Origin: JAOTYV01 sp041557595
Lineage (GTDB): Bacteria > Pseudomonadota > Alphaproteobacteria > UBA8366
Direction: 5' to 3'
Assembly (NCBI GenBank): GCA_041557595.1
Contig: JBFFGE010000110.1
Span: forward strand, 1-15,381
DNA length: 15,381 nt
How positions within the stretch are numbered: the first letter of the stretch is position 1; the number at the start of each line of letters is the position of its first letter. A program made the translations under genes and the position numbers. This document shows, piece after piece, positions 1 to 8,340 of this stretch. The notes below the pieces were generated by a model that was not told where the DNA came from, did no database searches, and saw only the letters and a program-made list of their open reading frames with translations.

Positions 1-136
1 GCTGCTGAATCTGGGCGACATCCAACTCCACCAGCTCCGTTCGTCGGAGGCCGCAACCGATCAACAGGCCGAGCATGGCCGCATCCCGTTTACCCCGCAG
101 TGTGTTTCTCGGGACCGACCGAAGCAGCCGACGCCA
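1..136 (-). pseudogene. Tyrosine recombinase/integrase, truncated remnant
   Basis: Read on the minus strand, this stretch encodes a segment typical of phage-type tyrosine integrases. Visible peptides are NTLRGKRDAAMLGLLIGCG followed by LRRTELVELDVAQIQQ. This is the start of the catalytic domain, where the conserved arginine of the R-H-R-Y set sits in the GLRRTEL box. The rest of the catalytic domain lies beyond the left edge of the window. The N-terminal core-binding domain, which should occupy about 100 codons at higher coordinates, is missing: the frame loses resemblance near 136-145 and meets a stop near 227. No start codon or ribosome binding site is visible, so I call it a broken gene. 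The match is by recognition of the family pattern, not by a search. The alternative of an intact gene would require a non-canonical short N-terminus. Confidence 0.72.
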
Positions 137-138
137 CA

Positions 139-381
139 CCGCCAAACTTTCTGCTCGAAGGCCGCCACAACGATTTCGCCCGCGCCCAGGCGGACAAATT
201 GCGTCAATTTGCCATCGCCGCCACCTTCATGGCGCCGATCCTGCTGATCACGCTGGCGAATATCAGCCCCGCGGCCTCGGCGACGATACTGACAACGCTG
301 GCGGCGCTGGTCGCGCTGATCGGCGTGCTGGTCGAGCGCTGGCTGTTCTTCGCCGAAGCGCAGGAGATATCCAGCGCGTGA
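139..381 (+). pseudogene. DmsC/SoeC-type membrane anchor subunit, C-terminal remnant
   Basis: The last ~80 codons of a membrane anchor subunit of a DMSO-reductase-type molybdoenzyme. Two hydrophobic helices are visible (around FAIAATFMAPILLITLANI and ATILTTLAALVALIGVL), followed by ERWLFFAEAQ. That box closes many DmsC-family anchors, including the SoeC subunit of the sulfite-oxidising enzyme SoeABC. Full-length members have about 280-330 residues and eight or more helices, so most of the protein is missing. The frame is open back to base 1 and has a GTG at 100, but residues before about 139 are proline/arginine-rich and lie over the minus-strand integrase, so they are probably not part of the protein. 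tusA starts 52 bases downstream. SoeC is favoured over DmsC only because of the neighbouring sulfane-sulfur genes. Confidence 0.6.
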
Positions 382-433
382 AATGGATGCGCCCGCAGCG
401 CAAACACGCTATGGAAATTGCCGTAGGAGCACG

Positions 434-664
434 ATGCAAAAACTACTCGATACAAAGGGCCACAACTGCCCGATCCCCGTCCTGAAGGCCCGCCGCGCGA
501 TGCGCGACCTGGCGTCGGGCGACGTGCTGACCGTGCTCGCCACGGATCCCGCGTCCTATATCGATTTTCGCCATTTCTGCGATACCGCCGGCCACAAATT
601 GATCGATGCGCAGGAAGACAAGGACGAAGGCGTTTTCACCTATGTCATCGAATGCGTGAAATAG
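434..664 (+). CDS. tusA: Sulfur carrier protein TusA
   Basis: A 76-residue TusA-family sulfur carrier. It begins LLDTKGHNCPIPVLKARRA, with the CPxP motif whose cysteine carries the persulfide, and continues with the usual two-layer alpha/beta pattern (VLTVLATDPASYIDFRHFC, then GHKLIDAQ and the terminal strand FTYVIECVK). TusA passes sulfane sulfur between rhodaneses, cysteine desulfurase and acceptors such as tRNA-thiolation, cofactor-synthesis or sulfur-oxidation enzymes in the cytoplasm. The ATG at 434 is chosen because the family starts here and AGGAG lies at 425-429. An upstream in-frame start at 383 would add 17 residues unlike the family. The gene converges with the persulfide dioxygenase-rhodanese, whose rhodanese domain is a plausible sulfur donor. 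Its presence next to an anchor remnant suggests it was the last gene of a larger sulfur operon. Confidence 0.93.
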   Translation: MQKLLDTKGHNCPIPVLKARRAMRDLASGDVLTVLATDPASYIDFRHFCDTAGHKLIDAQEDKDEGVFTYVIECVK

Positions 665-696
665 CCGGGCGTTTCGGACCAACGCTCAACTGACGA

Positions 697-1743
697 TCAG
701 GACCCGGCGCTTTCCAGCGGGCCGCCCGCTTTCTCCCAGGCGTCGATGCCGCCGACCAGATGGCAGACGTTCTCCAACCCCATGGCCTGCGAGGTTTCAA
801 CCGCCAGCGCCGACCGCTCACCATAGGCACAGTAATAGATCAGCCGTTTCCCGGTGGCCGTCGCCATCTCGCGCAGCATGCCGCCGGATTTGATGAACCG
901 GTCCAGCCGCGTATAGGGCGCGTGCACCGAGCCGGGGATATAGCCGTGTTCCTCACGCTCCGAATCCTCCCTTAGATCGATCAGCGTGCAATCCGGCGAG
1001 GTGCACGAATCCAGCACATCCTTGGCGTCCAACGCCCAGGTCGCTTGATCCTGGCTCCCCTGCTCGATGCCGACCTTGAGGTTCGCCGGCACCGCGATGT
1101 CCATCATCTTCGGGTTGGCGAGGTTGAGATTGTCCATGATGTCGACATATTCATCGATCGAATTCACCTGGAGCCTCGGGTTGAAGGCCTTTTCCTCGGC
1201 GATCGTGCTGACCGTGTCGCCCTTGTAGTCATGCGCCGGATAGACCAGCGTGTCCTCGGGCAGTTTCAGGAGCTTGTTGAAGATGGAGTCGTATTGGTCG
1301 CGCGCACTGCCGTTCTGGAAGTCGGTACGCCCGGTGCCCCGGATCAGCAGCGTGTCGCCGGTAAACACCCGGTCGTCCATCACGAAGCTGTAGGAATCAT
1401 CCGTGTGGCCCGGCGTGTACAGGACGCGCAGGCTCAACCCTTCGATGTCGATGGTGTCGCCGTCTCCGACCCGCATGGAGACCACGTCCACCGGGCTCGC
1501 CGCGCCCATCACGGTGATGCATTTCTTGCGGTCGCGCAGTTCCCGCATCCCCGTGACATGGTCCGCATGAACATGGGTATCGACGACCTTGACCAGGTTC
1601 AGATCGAGTTCCTGCAGGAGCTGGACATAACGGTCGACGCGCTCATAAACCGAATCGATGATCAGCGCCTCGCCGCCCGGGCGGCTCGCCAACAGGTACG
1701 TATAGGTGCACGATTCCGGATCGAAGAGCTGTCGAAAAATCAT
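697..1743 (-). CDS. Persulfide dioxygenase (ETHE1-type MBL fold) fused to rhodanese
   Basis: A 348-residue two-domain enzyme. Residues 1 to ~235 form a metallo-beta-lactamase fold of the ETHE1 class: THVHADH (56-62), PGHTDDSYSF with H113, TGDTLLIRGTGRTDF with D130, and PAHDY with H171. The mononuclear iron ligands expected from ETHE1 are H57, H113 and D130. Residues ~235-345 form a rhodanese with VLIDLR-like core strands, the active-site loop CAYGERS (C305) and GGIDAWEKAG near the end. Such enzymes oxidise glutathione persulfide to sulfite and glutathione; the rhodanese can transfer sulfane sulfur between thiosulfate or sulfite and thiols. The natural fusion is known in several bacteria. The start is well supported by AGGAGG at 1751-1756. 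It lies 37 bases behind the glycerate kinase stop and converges with tusA. All catalytic residues are present. Confidence 0.93.
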   Translation of the reverse strand: MIFRQLFDPESCTYTYLLASRPGGEALIIDSVYERVDRYVQLLQELDLNLVKVVDTHVHADHVTGMRELRDRKKCITVMGAASPVDVVSMRVGDGDTIDIEGLSLRVLYTPGHTDDSYSFVMDDRVFTGDTLLIRGTGRTDFQNGSARDQYDSIFNKLLKLPEDTLVYPAHDYKGDTVSTIAEEKAFNPRLQVNSIDEYVDIMDNLNLANPKMMDIAVPANLKVGIEQGSQDQATWALDAKDVLDSCTSPDCTLIDLREDSEREEHGYIPGSVHAPYTRLDRFIKSGGMLREMATATGKRLIYYCAYGERSALAVETSQAMGLENVCHLVGGIDAWEKAGGPLESAGS

Positions 1744-1750
1744 CGGGCCG

Positions 1751-1756
1751 CCTCCT
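1751..1756 (-). promoter_or_regulatory. Ribosome binding site of persulfide dioxygenase gene
   Basis: AGGAGG on the minus strand, 7 bases before the ATG at 1743. It is a consensus-strength site in the short gap behind the glycerate kinase, so this gene can be translated independently even if co-transcribed. Confidence 0.8.
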
Positions 1757-1781
1757 CAGGAACGGGTACGAATCGCATTCA

Positions 1782-3026
<1,245 letters not shown>

Positions 3027-3030
3027 GGCC

Positions 3031-4482
3031 TTACTTGAAGTCGGGCGCGTAGCCCGGCGGCGGCGAATATCCGAGATCGCCGCGGGCAATCACCGCGTCC
3101 CGCCCGCCATGTTTCGCAAGCTGTTCGGATTGCCGGCGTTTGGCGCGGGCATCGACCTCTTCCGGATCGCAGATCGCGCGCAACATCTTTTCGCATTCCG
3201 CCCGTACATCGGCGAAGGCCGGATCTTCGCCGAGGTCCGATAACTCCTCCGGATCCGCTTCCAGATCATAGAGTTGCGGTGCGTATTTCTGGTAGTACAC
3301 GAACTTGTAACGCCCATGGCGGATCATGAACGCGCCGGTGGTCGACCCCATCGCGTGATACTCCGAGAAGACATTCCGGCGCGGTGTCGCCCCGTCGACG
3401 ATGTCGTAGAGCGAGACGCCGGGATACACCTGCTCCGCCTCCGTGAGCGCGACCCCGTTGCATTCGAGGAATGTCGGGAAACAATCGACATGGCTGACCG
3501 GCGTCTCGCAGATCTTTCCTTTCGGAATGTCCGGCCCGGTCATGATCAGCGGCACCGCCGCGGTTTCCTCGTACATGGTGGATTTGCCCCAAAGGCCGCG
3601 GCTGCCCAGATTGTCGCCATGGTCGCTGGTGTAGAGAACGCGCGTATCCGCCGCGAGCCCCGCCTCCTCCAAGGCCGTCAGTACCTTGCCGATATTGTCA
3701 TCGAGGAAACTGCACAGGCCGAAATAGGCGGCAATCGCAATGCGGACCGTCTCCTCGTCGAAATAATCGTCATAATTGAGACTGCCGGCGTAGTCGCGCA
3801 AATAGGGATGCGCCGGGCGCTCGGCCTTGCCGTATTGTTTCGGCCAGGGGACCCGGTCGACAGGGTAGAGATCGAAGAATTCCTGCGGCGCGGTCAGCGG
3901 AAAATGCGGACAGACCCAGGAAACGAACAGCGTCCAGGGCGCGTCGCCGCTGCGGGACGCCTCCTCGCGCAGCCAGCGCACCGCTTCCGTCGTGATGTTG
4001 CGGTCGTATTCGGTGTATTCGCTTTCGCCCGGCTTGGCGGATTTCGCGATTTTGTAAGACCCGCCGCGCACCGGCAGATCCTCCCGCACCAGCCCCATCA
4101 GGTCGCCCAGCCCTTCGACCACATGCAGGGGAATGCGTTCTTCGGTGAAGCCGTTGTCGTCGTCCGTGCTGCGGAAATGCAGCTTGCCGATGGACTCGAC
4201 CCGATGCCCGGCCCCGCGCAGCCGGTGATGCCAGCTCGGCACCGAACCCTCATAGGGATCGCCATTGTCCCAGTAGCCGATCTTGTTGATGTATTGGCCG
4301 GTGGCGAAGGTCGCACGCGCCGGGATGCAAATCGGCGAATTGCAATAGGCGGAGGTGAACCGCACACCGCCCGCAGCCAGCCGGTCCAGGTTGGGCGTCT
4401 GCGCCATCGGATGGCCGTAGCAGCCGAGAACCTTCGGATTGTGCTCGTCCGACATCAGGACGAGCGAATTCATGGGCTTCAT
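3031..4482 (-). CDS. Sulfatase-family hydrolase (formylglycine-dependent type)
   Basis: A 483-residue alkaline-phosphatase-superfamily sulfatase. The N-terminus reads SLVLMSDEHNPKVLGCYG (D12, E13 as metal ligands), then TPNLDRLA. The maturation motif CIPAR (C52-R56) fits C-x-P-x-R, so C52 is the predicted formylglycine. GKLHF gives K100 and H102, PHFP gives H193, SDHGDNLG gives D287 and H288, and the following WGKSTMYEE gives K300. All residues expected for an active type I sulfatase are present. No signal peptide or lipobox is visible, so the enzyme is probably cytoplasmic and the substrate must be imported. The substrate cannot be read from sequence; choline sulfate, other small sulfate esters, or a phosphonate monoester are possible. 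GAGGA at 4489-4493 supports the first ATG rather than the one three codons later. The glycerate kinase follows after 4 bases. No sulfatase-maturating enzyme is encoded in the window. Confidence 0.9.
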   Translation of the reverse strand: MKPMNSLVLMSDEHNPKVLGCYGHPMAQTPNLDRLAAGGVRFTSAYCNSPICIPARATFATGQYINKIGYWDNGDPYEGSVPSWHHRLRGAGHRVESIGKLHFRSTDDDNGFTEERIPLHVVEGLGDLMGLVREDLPVRGGSYKIAKSAKPGESEYTEYDRNITTEAVRWLREEASRSGDAPWTLFVSWVCPHFPLTAPQEFFDLYPVDRVPWPKQYGKAERPAHPYLRDYAGSLNYDDYFDEETVRIAIAAYFGLCSFLDDNIGKVLTALEEAGLAADTRVLYTSDHGDNLGSRGLWGKSTMYEETAAVPLIMTGPDIPKGKICETPVSHVDCFPTFLECNGVALTEAEQVYPGVSLYDIVDGATPRRNVFSEYHAMGSTTGAFMIRHGRYKFVYYQKYAPQLYDLEADPEELSDLGEDPAFADVRAECEKMLRAICDPEEVDARAKRRQSEQLAKHGGRDAVIARGDLGYSPPPGYAPDFK

Positions 4483-4539
4483 ACAGGATCCTCGCTACAA
4501 CGCTGTCAGGACCAGGCTCACCGGCCCGGAGCCCGCTCC

Positions 4540-4551
4540 AAATTCGAATTT
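4540..4551. promoter_or_regulatory. Perfect 12-bp palindrome AAATTCGAATTT, candidate operator
   Basis: AAATTCGAATTT reads identically on both strands. It lies 58 bases upstream of the sulfatase start in otherwise GC-rich sequence, where an AT-rich perfect palindrome of this length is unlikely by chance. The position suits an operator for a dimeric regulator of the sulfatase operon. No regulator gene is present nearby, so the assignment is inference. Confidence 0.4.
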
Positions 4552-4583
4552 ATGGCATAGCGGCGCGAAGGAATCACGCCTCG

Positions 4584-4619
4584 GGCCTTCACGCGTCGAC
4601 GGCGTCCAAAGTGAAGGCC
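4584..4619. repeat. Inverted repeat GGCCTTCAC / GTGAAGGCC
   Basis: Perfect 9-bp arms at 4584-4592 and 4611-4619 with an 18-base spacer that itself contains the palindrome CGTCGACG (4594-4601). An additional GAAGG at 4567-4571 can pair with CCTTC at 4586-4590, so two mutually exclusive stems are possible in a plus-strand transcript. No T-run follows, so it is not a classical terminator. It may be a protein-binding site or a 5'-leader structure. Confidence 0.4.
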
Positions 4620-4702
4620 GGTTTCGACCGAATTTTCATGGCCCTACCCCTCCCGACTGTGTAATTCAGGTCTGCGCGGCGCACGGACGCTTGAGAAATG
4701 AC

Positions 4703-4731
4703 TTCAAATAACATGGTTAATGGATTATTAA
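4703..4731 (+). promoter_or_regulatory. Weak candidate sigma-70 promoter for RNA methyltransferase
   Basis: TTCAAA (4703-4708), a 17-base spacer and TATTAA (4726-4731) give 4 of 6 matches to each consensus box. It sits in the AT-rich part of the intergenic region, about 55 bases upstream of the GTG start. TTGAGA at 4691 offers an alternative -35 with a poorer -10. Low confidence. Confidence 0.22.
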
Positions 4732-4786
4732 ACAAGCGCATTCCTGCCGCCCACAGAGCCCACAGAACCAATAGAATCGACGAACC

Positions 4787-6061
4787 GTGGCCAAAGACGG
4801 ACCGGACAATACACTCGACGTAAGCGTCGGAAGCATTGGCGCGCGCGGCGATGGCATCGCGGAGAGCCCGATGGGGCCGCTGTACATTCCCTATGCCGCC
4901 GCCGGCGACCGGCTCCGCGTGCGTGTCGGGGGGCCGCGCGGCGACGGCCGGACCGCCCGCATCGAAACCGTCCTCGATCCCTCGCCGGATCGCGCTGAAC
5001 CCGTCTGCCGCCATTTCGGTACCTGCGGCGGCTGCAGCCTACAGCACCTTTCGGACGCTGCGGTCGCCGCCTTAAAGCGCACCCTCATTGCGACCGCGCT
5101 CCTGCGCAAGGGACTGCCCGAAGACACGGTCGGCGAGACGGTCACCGCCCCGCCGCACGCCCGCCGCCGGATCGGCCTTGCCTTTCACCGGGGCGGCGCA
5201 ACCGTTTTGGGATTCAACGAACGCGCCAGCCGCCAGATTCTGAACATTCGCGAATGCCCGGTGATGCGGCCTGCGCTCATGCACCTGCTTTCGCCGCTAC
5301 GGGGGCTGTGCGCCGATCTCAATGCGCTCGGCCGGAGCGCCGACCTGCATCTGACCGAGACCGCAAGCGGTATCGACCTGCTGATCCTGCTGGCGCGGCC
5401 GGCGGACCCCGGGCTGAAAGGCCGCGAGATTCTGGCAAAATTCGCCGACACCCACGATCTGTGCCGCATCTCCTGGGGAACCGGGACGGATATCGAGCCG
5501 ATCGTCCAGCGCCGCGAGGCCGTCATGCGATTCGCTGGCGCGGCGGTGGCGCTGCCGCCGGGCGCGTTCCTGCAGGCCAGCGAGGCCGGAGAGGCGGCGA
5601 TCCGGGATGCGGCGGTCGCCGCCATCGGGAAATCCGGTGCGGCGCGCATCGCCGATCTGTACGCCGGCTGCGGCACGCTCAGTTTTCCCCTGGCGGAAAT
5701 CGCGCCGGTGCATGCGGTCGAAGGCGACGCGATCCTCGCCGCCGCCCTCACGCAGGCGGCCAAGGGTCACCCGGTCACGGTCGAACGGCGCGACCTGCAA
5801 CGCGCGCCCCTCTCGCCGGCCGCACTGAACGATTTCGACGCCGTGCTGTTCGATCCGCCGCGGGCCGGGGCCAAGCCGACCGCCGATGCCCTCGCCGTTT
5901 CACGCGTCCCCCTGGTGGTTGCGGTGTCCTGCAATCCGGCGACGCTCGCCCGCGATCTGCGCATTCTGGTCGATGGCGGCTATCGGCTCGCGCAGGTCAC
6001 GCCGATCGACCAGTTCACCTGGTCGGCCCATGTGGAAGCGGTGGCGGTTCTGCGGCGATAG
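4787..6061 (+). CDS. TrmA/RlmD-family 23S rRNA or tRNA m5U methyltransferase
   Basis: A 424-residue class I SAM-dependent RNA methyltransferase of the RumA/TrmA family, which makes 5-methyluridine in rRNA or tRNA. A TRAM RNA-binding domain occupies residues ~10-62 (GSIGARGDGIAES). Fe-S cluster cysteines are C74, C80 and C83 (CRHFGTCGGCSLQHL) plus C157 in RECPVM. The methyltransferase core has PPGAFLQAS (257-265), LYAGCGTLSFPLAE (291-304, SAM loop), DAVLFDPPRAGA (351-362) and the nucleophile C382 in SCNPATLARD. E417 in HVEAVAVL is the likely general base. The Fe-S cysteines favour RlmD/RlmC-like rather than TrmA-like enzymes, but the target base cannot be assigned. The start is GTG with no strong Shine-Dalgarno sequence; the protein then begins right at the TRAM domain, as in relatives. 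Confidence 0.92.
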   Translation: MAKDGPDNTLDVSVGSIGARGDGIAESPMGPLYIPYAAAGDRLRVRVGGPRGDGRTARIETVLDPSPDRAEPVCRHFGTCGGCSLQHLSDAAVAALKRTLIATALLRKGLPEDTVGETVTAPPHARRRIGLAFHRGGATVLGFNERASRQILNIRECPVMRPALMHLLSPLRGLCADLNALGRSADLHLTETASGIDLLILLARPADPGLKGREILAKFADTHDLCRISWGTGTDIEPIVQRREAVMRFAGAAVALPPGAFLQASEAGEAAIRDAAVAAIGKSGAARIADLYAGCGTLSFPLAEIAPVHAVEGDAILAAALTQAAKGHPVTVERRDLQRAPLSPAALNDFDAVLFDPPRAGAKPTADALAVSRVPLVVAVSCNPATLARDLRILVDGGYRLAQVTPIDQFTWSAHVEAVAVLRR

Positions 6062-6134
6062 GGCCCGACCTTCCCCACAGGACAAACAATGCTATCGTTC
6101 GACCAGATAAATTTGATTTGTGGGAGCAAGGCTT

Positions 6135-6989
6135 ATGAAATTCGGCGCGGCACTGTTTTTCACCGACTATTCGATGGCGCCCGGCGCCTTCGCCATGGCG
6201 CTCGAGGAGCGCGGTTTCGAATCGGTCTGGGCGCCGGAACATTCGCACATCCCGCTGTCGCGCAACTCCCCCTACCCGCAGGGCGGCGAACTGCCGAAGC
6301 GGTATTACGACGTGATGGACCCGTTCGTTTCGCTGACCGCAGCGGCCGCCGCCACCAAGACGCTCAAGCTCGCCACCGGCATCTGCCTGGTGGTGCAGCG
6401 CGACCCGATCCAGACCGCCAAGCTGGTGGCCTCGCTCGATCAGGTCAGCCAGGGCCGGTTCCTGTTCGGCGTCGGCGCCGGCTGGAACGCCGACGAAATG
6501 GCCAATCACGGCACCGATTTCAAGACGCGCTTCAAGCTGATGGACGAACGCATCCAGGCGATGAAGACGATCTGGACCGAGACCAAGCCGGAATTCCATG
6601 GCGATTTCGTCGATTTCGGCCCGATGATGACCTGGCCCAAGCCGGTGCAGAAACCGCACCCGCCGGTGCTGGTCGGCGGCGCCTTTCCCTACGGGGCGCG
6701 GCGCGCGCTCGCGCTCGGCGACGGCTGGATGCCGCACCTCCGCCGGCCGAACTATGACGACGTCACAGAATTCCTGCCGAAATTCGCCGAAATGACCAAG
6801 GAATCGGGCCGCGATCCCGCCTCCGTGCCGATCACCGTCTGGGGCGTCGACGCCGACGCCGACAAACTGAAACGCTACCGCGACCTCGGCATCGACCGCG
6901 TCTCGGTCAGCCTGCCGGCGGAAGACGAGGACACCCTGCTGCCGATGCTCGATACATGGGCGAAATTGATCCGGGAAACCGGGAGCTAG
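6135..6989 (+). CDS. LLM-class (luciferase-like) F420/flavin-dependent oxidoreductase
   Basis: A 284-residue TIM-barrel oxidoreductase of the luciferase-like superfamily. It resembles the subgroup named probable F420-dependent oxidoreductase (TIGR03619-like). Visible boxes: KFGAALFFTDYS at the start, WAPEHSHIP (32-40), LATGICLVVQRDP, QGRFLFGVGAGWNADEM (106-122), PPVLVGGAFPYGARRAL (176-192) and LGIDRVSVSLPAEDEDT near the end. ATG at 6135 is chosen over the in-frame GTG at 6120 because the family begins MKFG and GGGAG lies just upstream at 6122-6126. Whether it uses F420 or FMN cannot be told from sequence; most alphaproteobacteria are not known F420 makers, so FMN is a real possibility. The substrate is unknown. 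It ends only 4 bases from the convergent MATE gene stop, leaving no room for a terminator between them. Confidence 0.88.
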   Translation: MKFGAALFFTDYSMAPGAFAMALEERGFESVWAPEHSHIPLSRNSPYPQGGELPKRYYDVMDPFVSLTAAAAATKTLKLATGICLVVQRDPIQTAKLVASLDQVSQGRFLFGVGAGWNADEMANHGTDFKTRFKLMDERIQAMKTIWTETKPEFHGDFVDFGPMMTWPKPVQKPHPPVLVGGAFPYGARRALALGDGWMPHLRRPNYDDVTEFLPKFAEMTKESGRDPASVPITVWGVDADADKLKRYRDLGIDRVSVSLPAEDEDTLLPMLDTWAKLIRETGS

Positions 6990-6993
6990 CCCC

Positions 6994-8340
6994 CTAAATC
7001 GTCCGCGCCAGCCTTGGATACATCAGCATAAGGGTCAGGCTGCGGGTCGCCATGAAGCCGGTGAGCGCAATCCAGATGCCCACATTGCCGAATTGCGGCT
7101 TGAGGCCGAACAGCAGCGCCAGAAAGACGGCGAACGCGATAACCATCGAATTGCGCATGGCGCGGGTCCGGGTCGCGGCCAGGAAAATGCCGTCATAGGT
7201 GTAGGCCCAGACCGACACGATCGGCATACAGACGGCCCAGGGCAGGAAATCCGCGGCCGCCGCGCGGACCTCGGGGATCGTGGTGATGAGCGCGATGATG
7301 CCGGTGCCCGCCACCGCATAGATCGCCAGATTGGCGAGGCCGACCAGCCCGCCCCACAGCACCACCACCTTGACCCCGGCCCCGAACGCCTTGCGCTCGC
7401 GCCGGCCGGCGGATTCGCCGAGGATCGCTTCCGCCGCATGCGCCACTCCGTCCAGGCCGAAAGAGGTGAAAATCAGGAAATTGTGCAGCACCTGATTGGC
7501 GGCGAGCGGCACGTCGCCGAGCGCGGCGCTGTGCGCGATAAACAGCGCCAGCACCGAAACCACGCACATGGTGCGCAGGAAGATATCGGTGTTGATGGTG
7601 ATCATCCGGCGCAGCCGCACCGGGTCGAGGATACGCGCCGCCTCCCCGCCCGCCGGCAGGCGGCCCAAGCGGCGATGGACGAAATACAGCCCCAGCAGCA
7701 GCCCGGCATATTCCGCTATGACCGACGCCGCCGCGACGCCGGCGACATCCCACTCGAAACCGAAGACGAACAGGAAATCGAGCACGATGTTGATGGCGTT
7801 GGTGAAGATCTGCAGCACCAGCGGGATGCGGGCGTCGCGCAGCCCGTAGAACCAGCCGATGATCGCGTAGGTCCCGAGCACCGCCGGCAGCGACCACACC
7901 CGGATCAGGAAATACTGCCGCCCGAGGGTCTCGACCTGATCGCTCGATTCGACCGCCCAAAAGGCGATCCCGGCGATCGGCAGCTGCAGCATCAGGATCG
8001 CACTTCCGATGACTGCCGCCAGAAACAGCGCCCGGCCGACCATGGCGCGGACTTCGTTGTGATTGCCGGCGCCCCGCGCCTGCGCGGTCGGCCCCGTCGT
8101 GCCCATGCGCAGGCAGTTGAAGCCGTGATAGATGAAATTGAACAGCATCGCACCGAGCGCGACCGCGCCGATGTAGTAGGGCTCGGCCAGATGGCCCATC
8201 ACCGCGGTGTCGACGGCGCCCAACATCGGCACCGAGACATTCGACAGGATGATCGGTCCGGCCATCACCCAGAGCTGGCGATGGAGATTTCCCCTATGCG
8301 CGTCTTCGGTCTGCGGCGCGCTATCCGTCAAGCGCCGCAA
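6994..8340 (-). CDS. MATE-family efflux transporter (DinF-like)
   Basis: A 448-residue multidrug and toxin extrusion transporter of the inner membrane with about 12 predicted helices. Family boxes: SVPMLGAVDTAVMGHL (36-51), GLRDARIPL (166-174), NAINIVLDFLFV (181-192) and, in the second half, GLDGVAHAAEAILGE (295-309), typical of the DinF branch. MATE proteins export organic cations and drugs by H+ or Na+ antiport. The first start is TTG at 8340, overlapping the last 20 bases of the upstream FAD gene. A second TTG at 8331 sits about 10 bases behind GGGGGAG and may be the real start; the next ATG is codon 26, already inside helix 1. The overlap places it as the last gene of the redox operon, suggesting that it exports the enzyme's product or protects against it. 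Confidence 0.9.
   Translation of the reverse strand: MRRLTDSAPQTEDAHRGNLHRQLWVMAGPIILSNVSVPMLGAVDTAVMGHLAEPYYIGAVALGAMLFNFIYHGFNCLRMGTTGPTAQARGAGNHNEVRAMVGRALFLAAVIGSAILMLQLPIAGIAFWAVESSDQVETLGRQYFLIRVWSLPAVLGTYAIIGWFYGLRDARIPLVLQIFTNAINIVLDFLFVFGFEWDVAGVAAASVIAEYAGLLLGLYFVHRRLGRLPAGGEAARILDPVRLRRMITINTDIFLRTMCVVSVLALFIAHSAALGDVPLAANQVLHNFLIFTSFGLDGVAHAAEAILGESAGRRERKAFGAGVKVVVLWGGLVGLANLAIYAVAGTGIIALITTIPEVRAAAADFLPWAVCMPIVSVWAYTYDGIFLAATRTRAMRNSMVIAFAVFLALLFGLKPQFGNVGIWIALTGFMATRSLTLMLMYPRLARTI

Larger units (their letters stand above)
4483..4786. other. Divergent intergenic region between sulfatase and RNA methyltransferase
   Basis: 304 bases with no convincing gene, separating the sulfatase operon (minus) from the RNA methyltransferase (plus). 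It should hold promoters for both sides. It contains a perfect 12-bp AT-rich palindrome (4540-4551), a 9-bp inverted repeat (4584-4592 with 4611-4619), and a locally AT-rich block at about 4697-4735. Short open frames crossing it show no family resemblance. Confidence 0.7.

Noticed and set aside
1..138. In-frame extension of the SoeC/DmsC remnant to base 1 on the plus strand, or GTG start at 100
   Set aside because: The encoded residues are Pro/Arg-rich and not membrane-like, while the minus strand of the same bases encodes a clear integrase segment.
383..433. Longer TusA starting at 383
   Set aside because: The extra 17 residues do not resemble TusA N-termini, and AGGAG at 425-429 serves the ATG at 434.
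665..696. Terminator between convergent tusA and persulfide dioxygenase genes
   Set aside because: Only 32 bases and no stable stem with a T-run on either strand; the same holds for the 4-base gap at 6990-6993.
6074..6124. CCCACA / TGTGGG inverted repeat flanking the gap before the LLM gene
   Set aside because: Only 6 bp with a spacer of about 39 bases; too weak to call a structure, although one arm would overlap the ribosome binding site.
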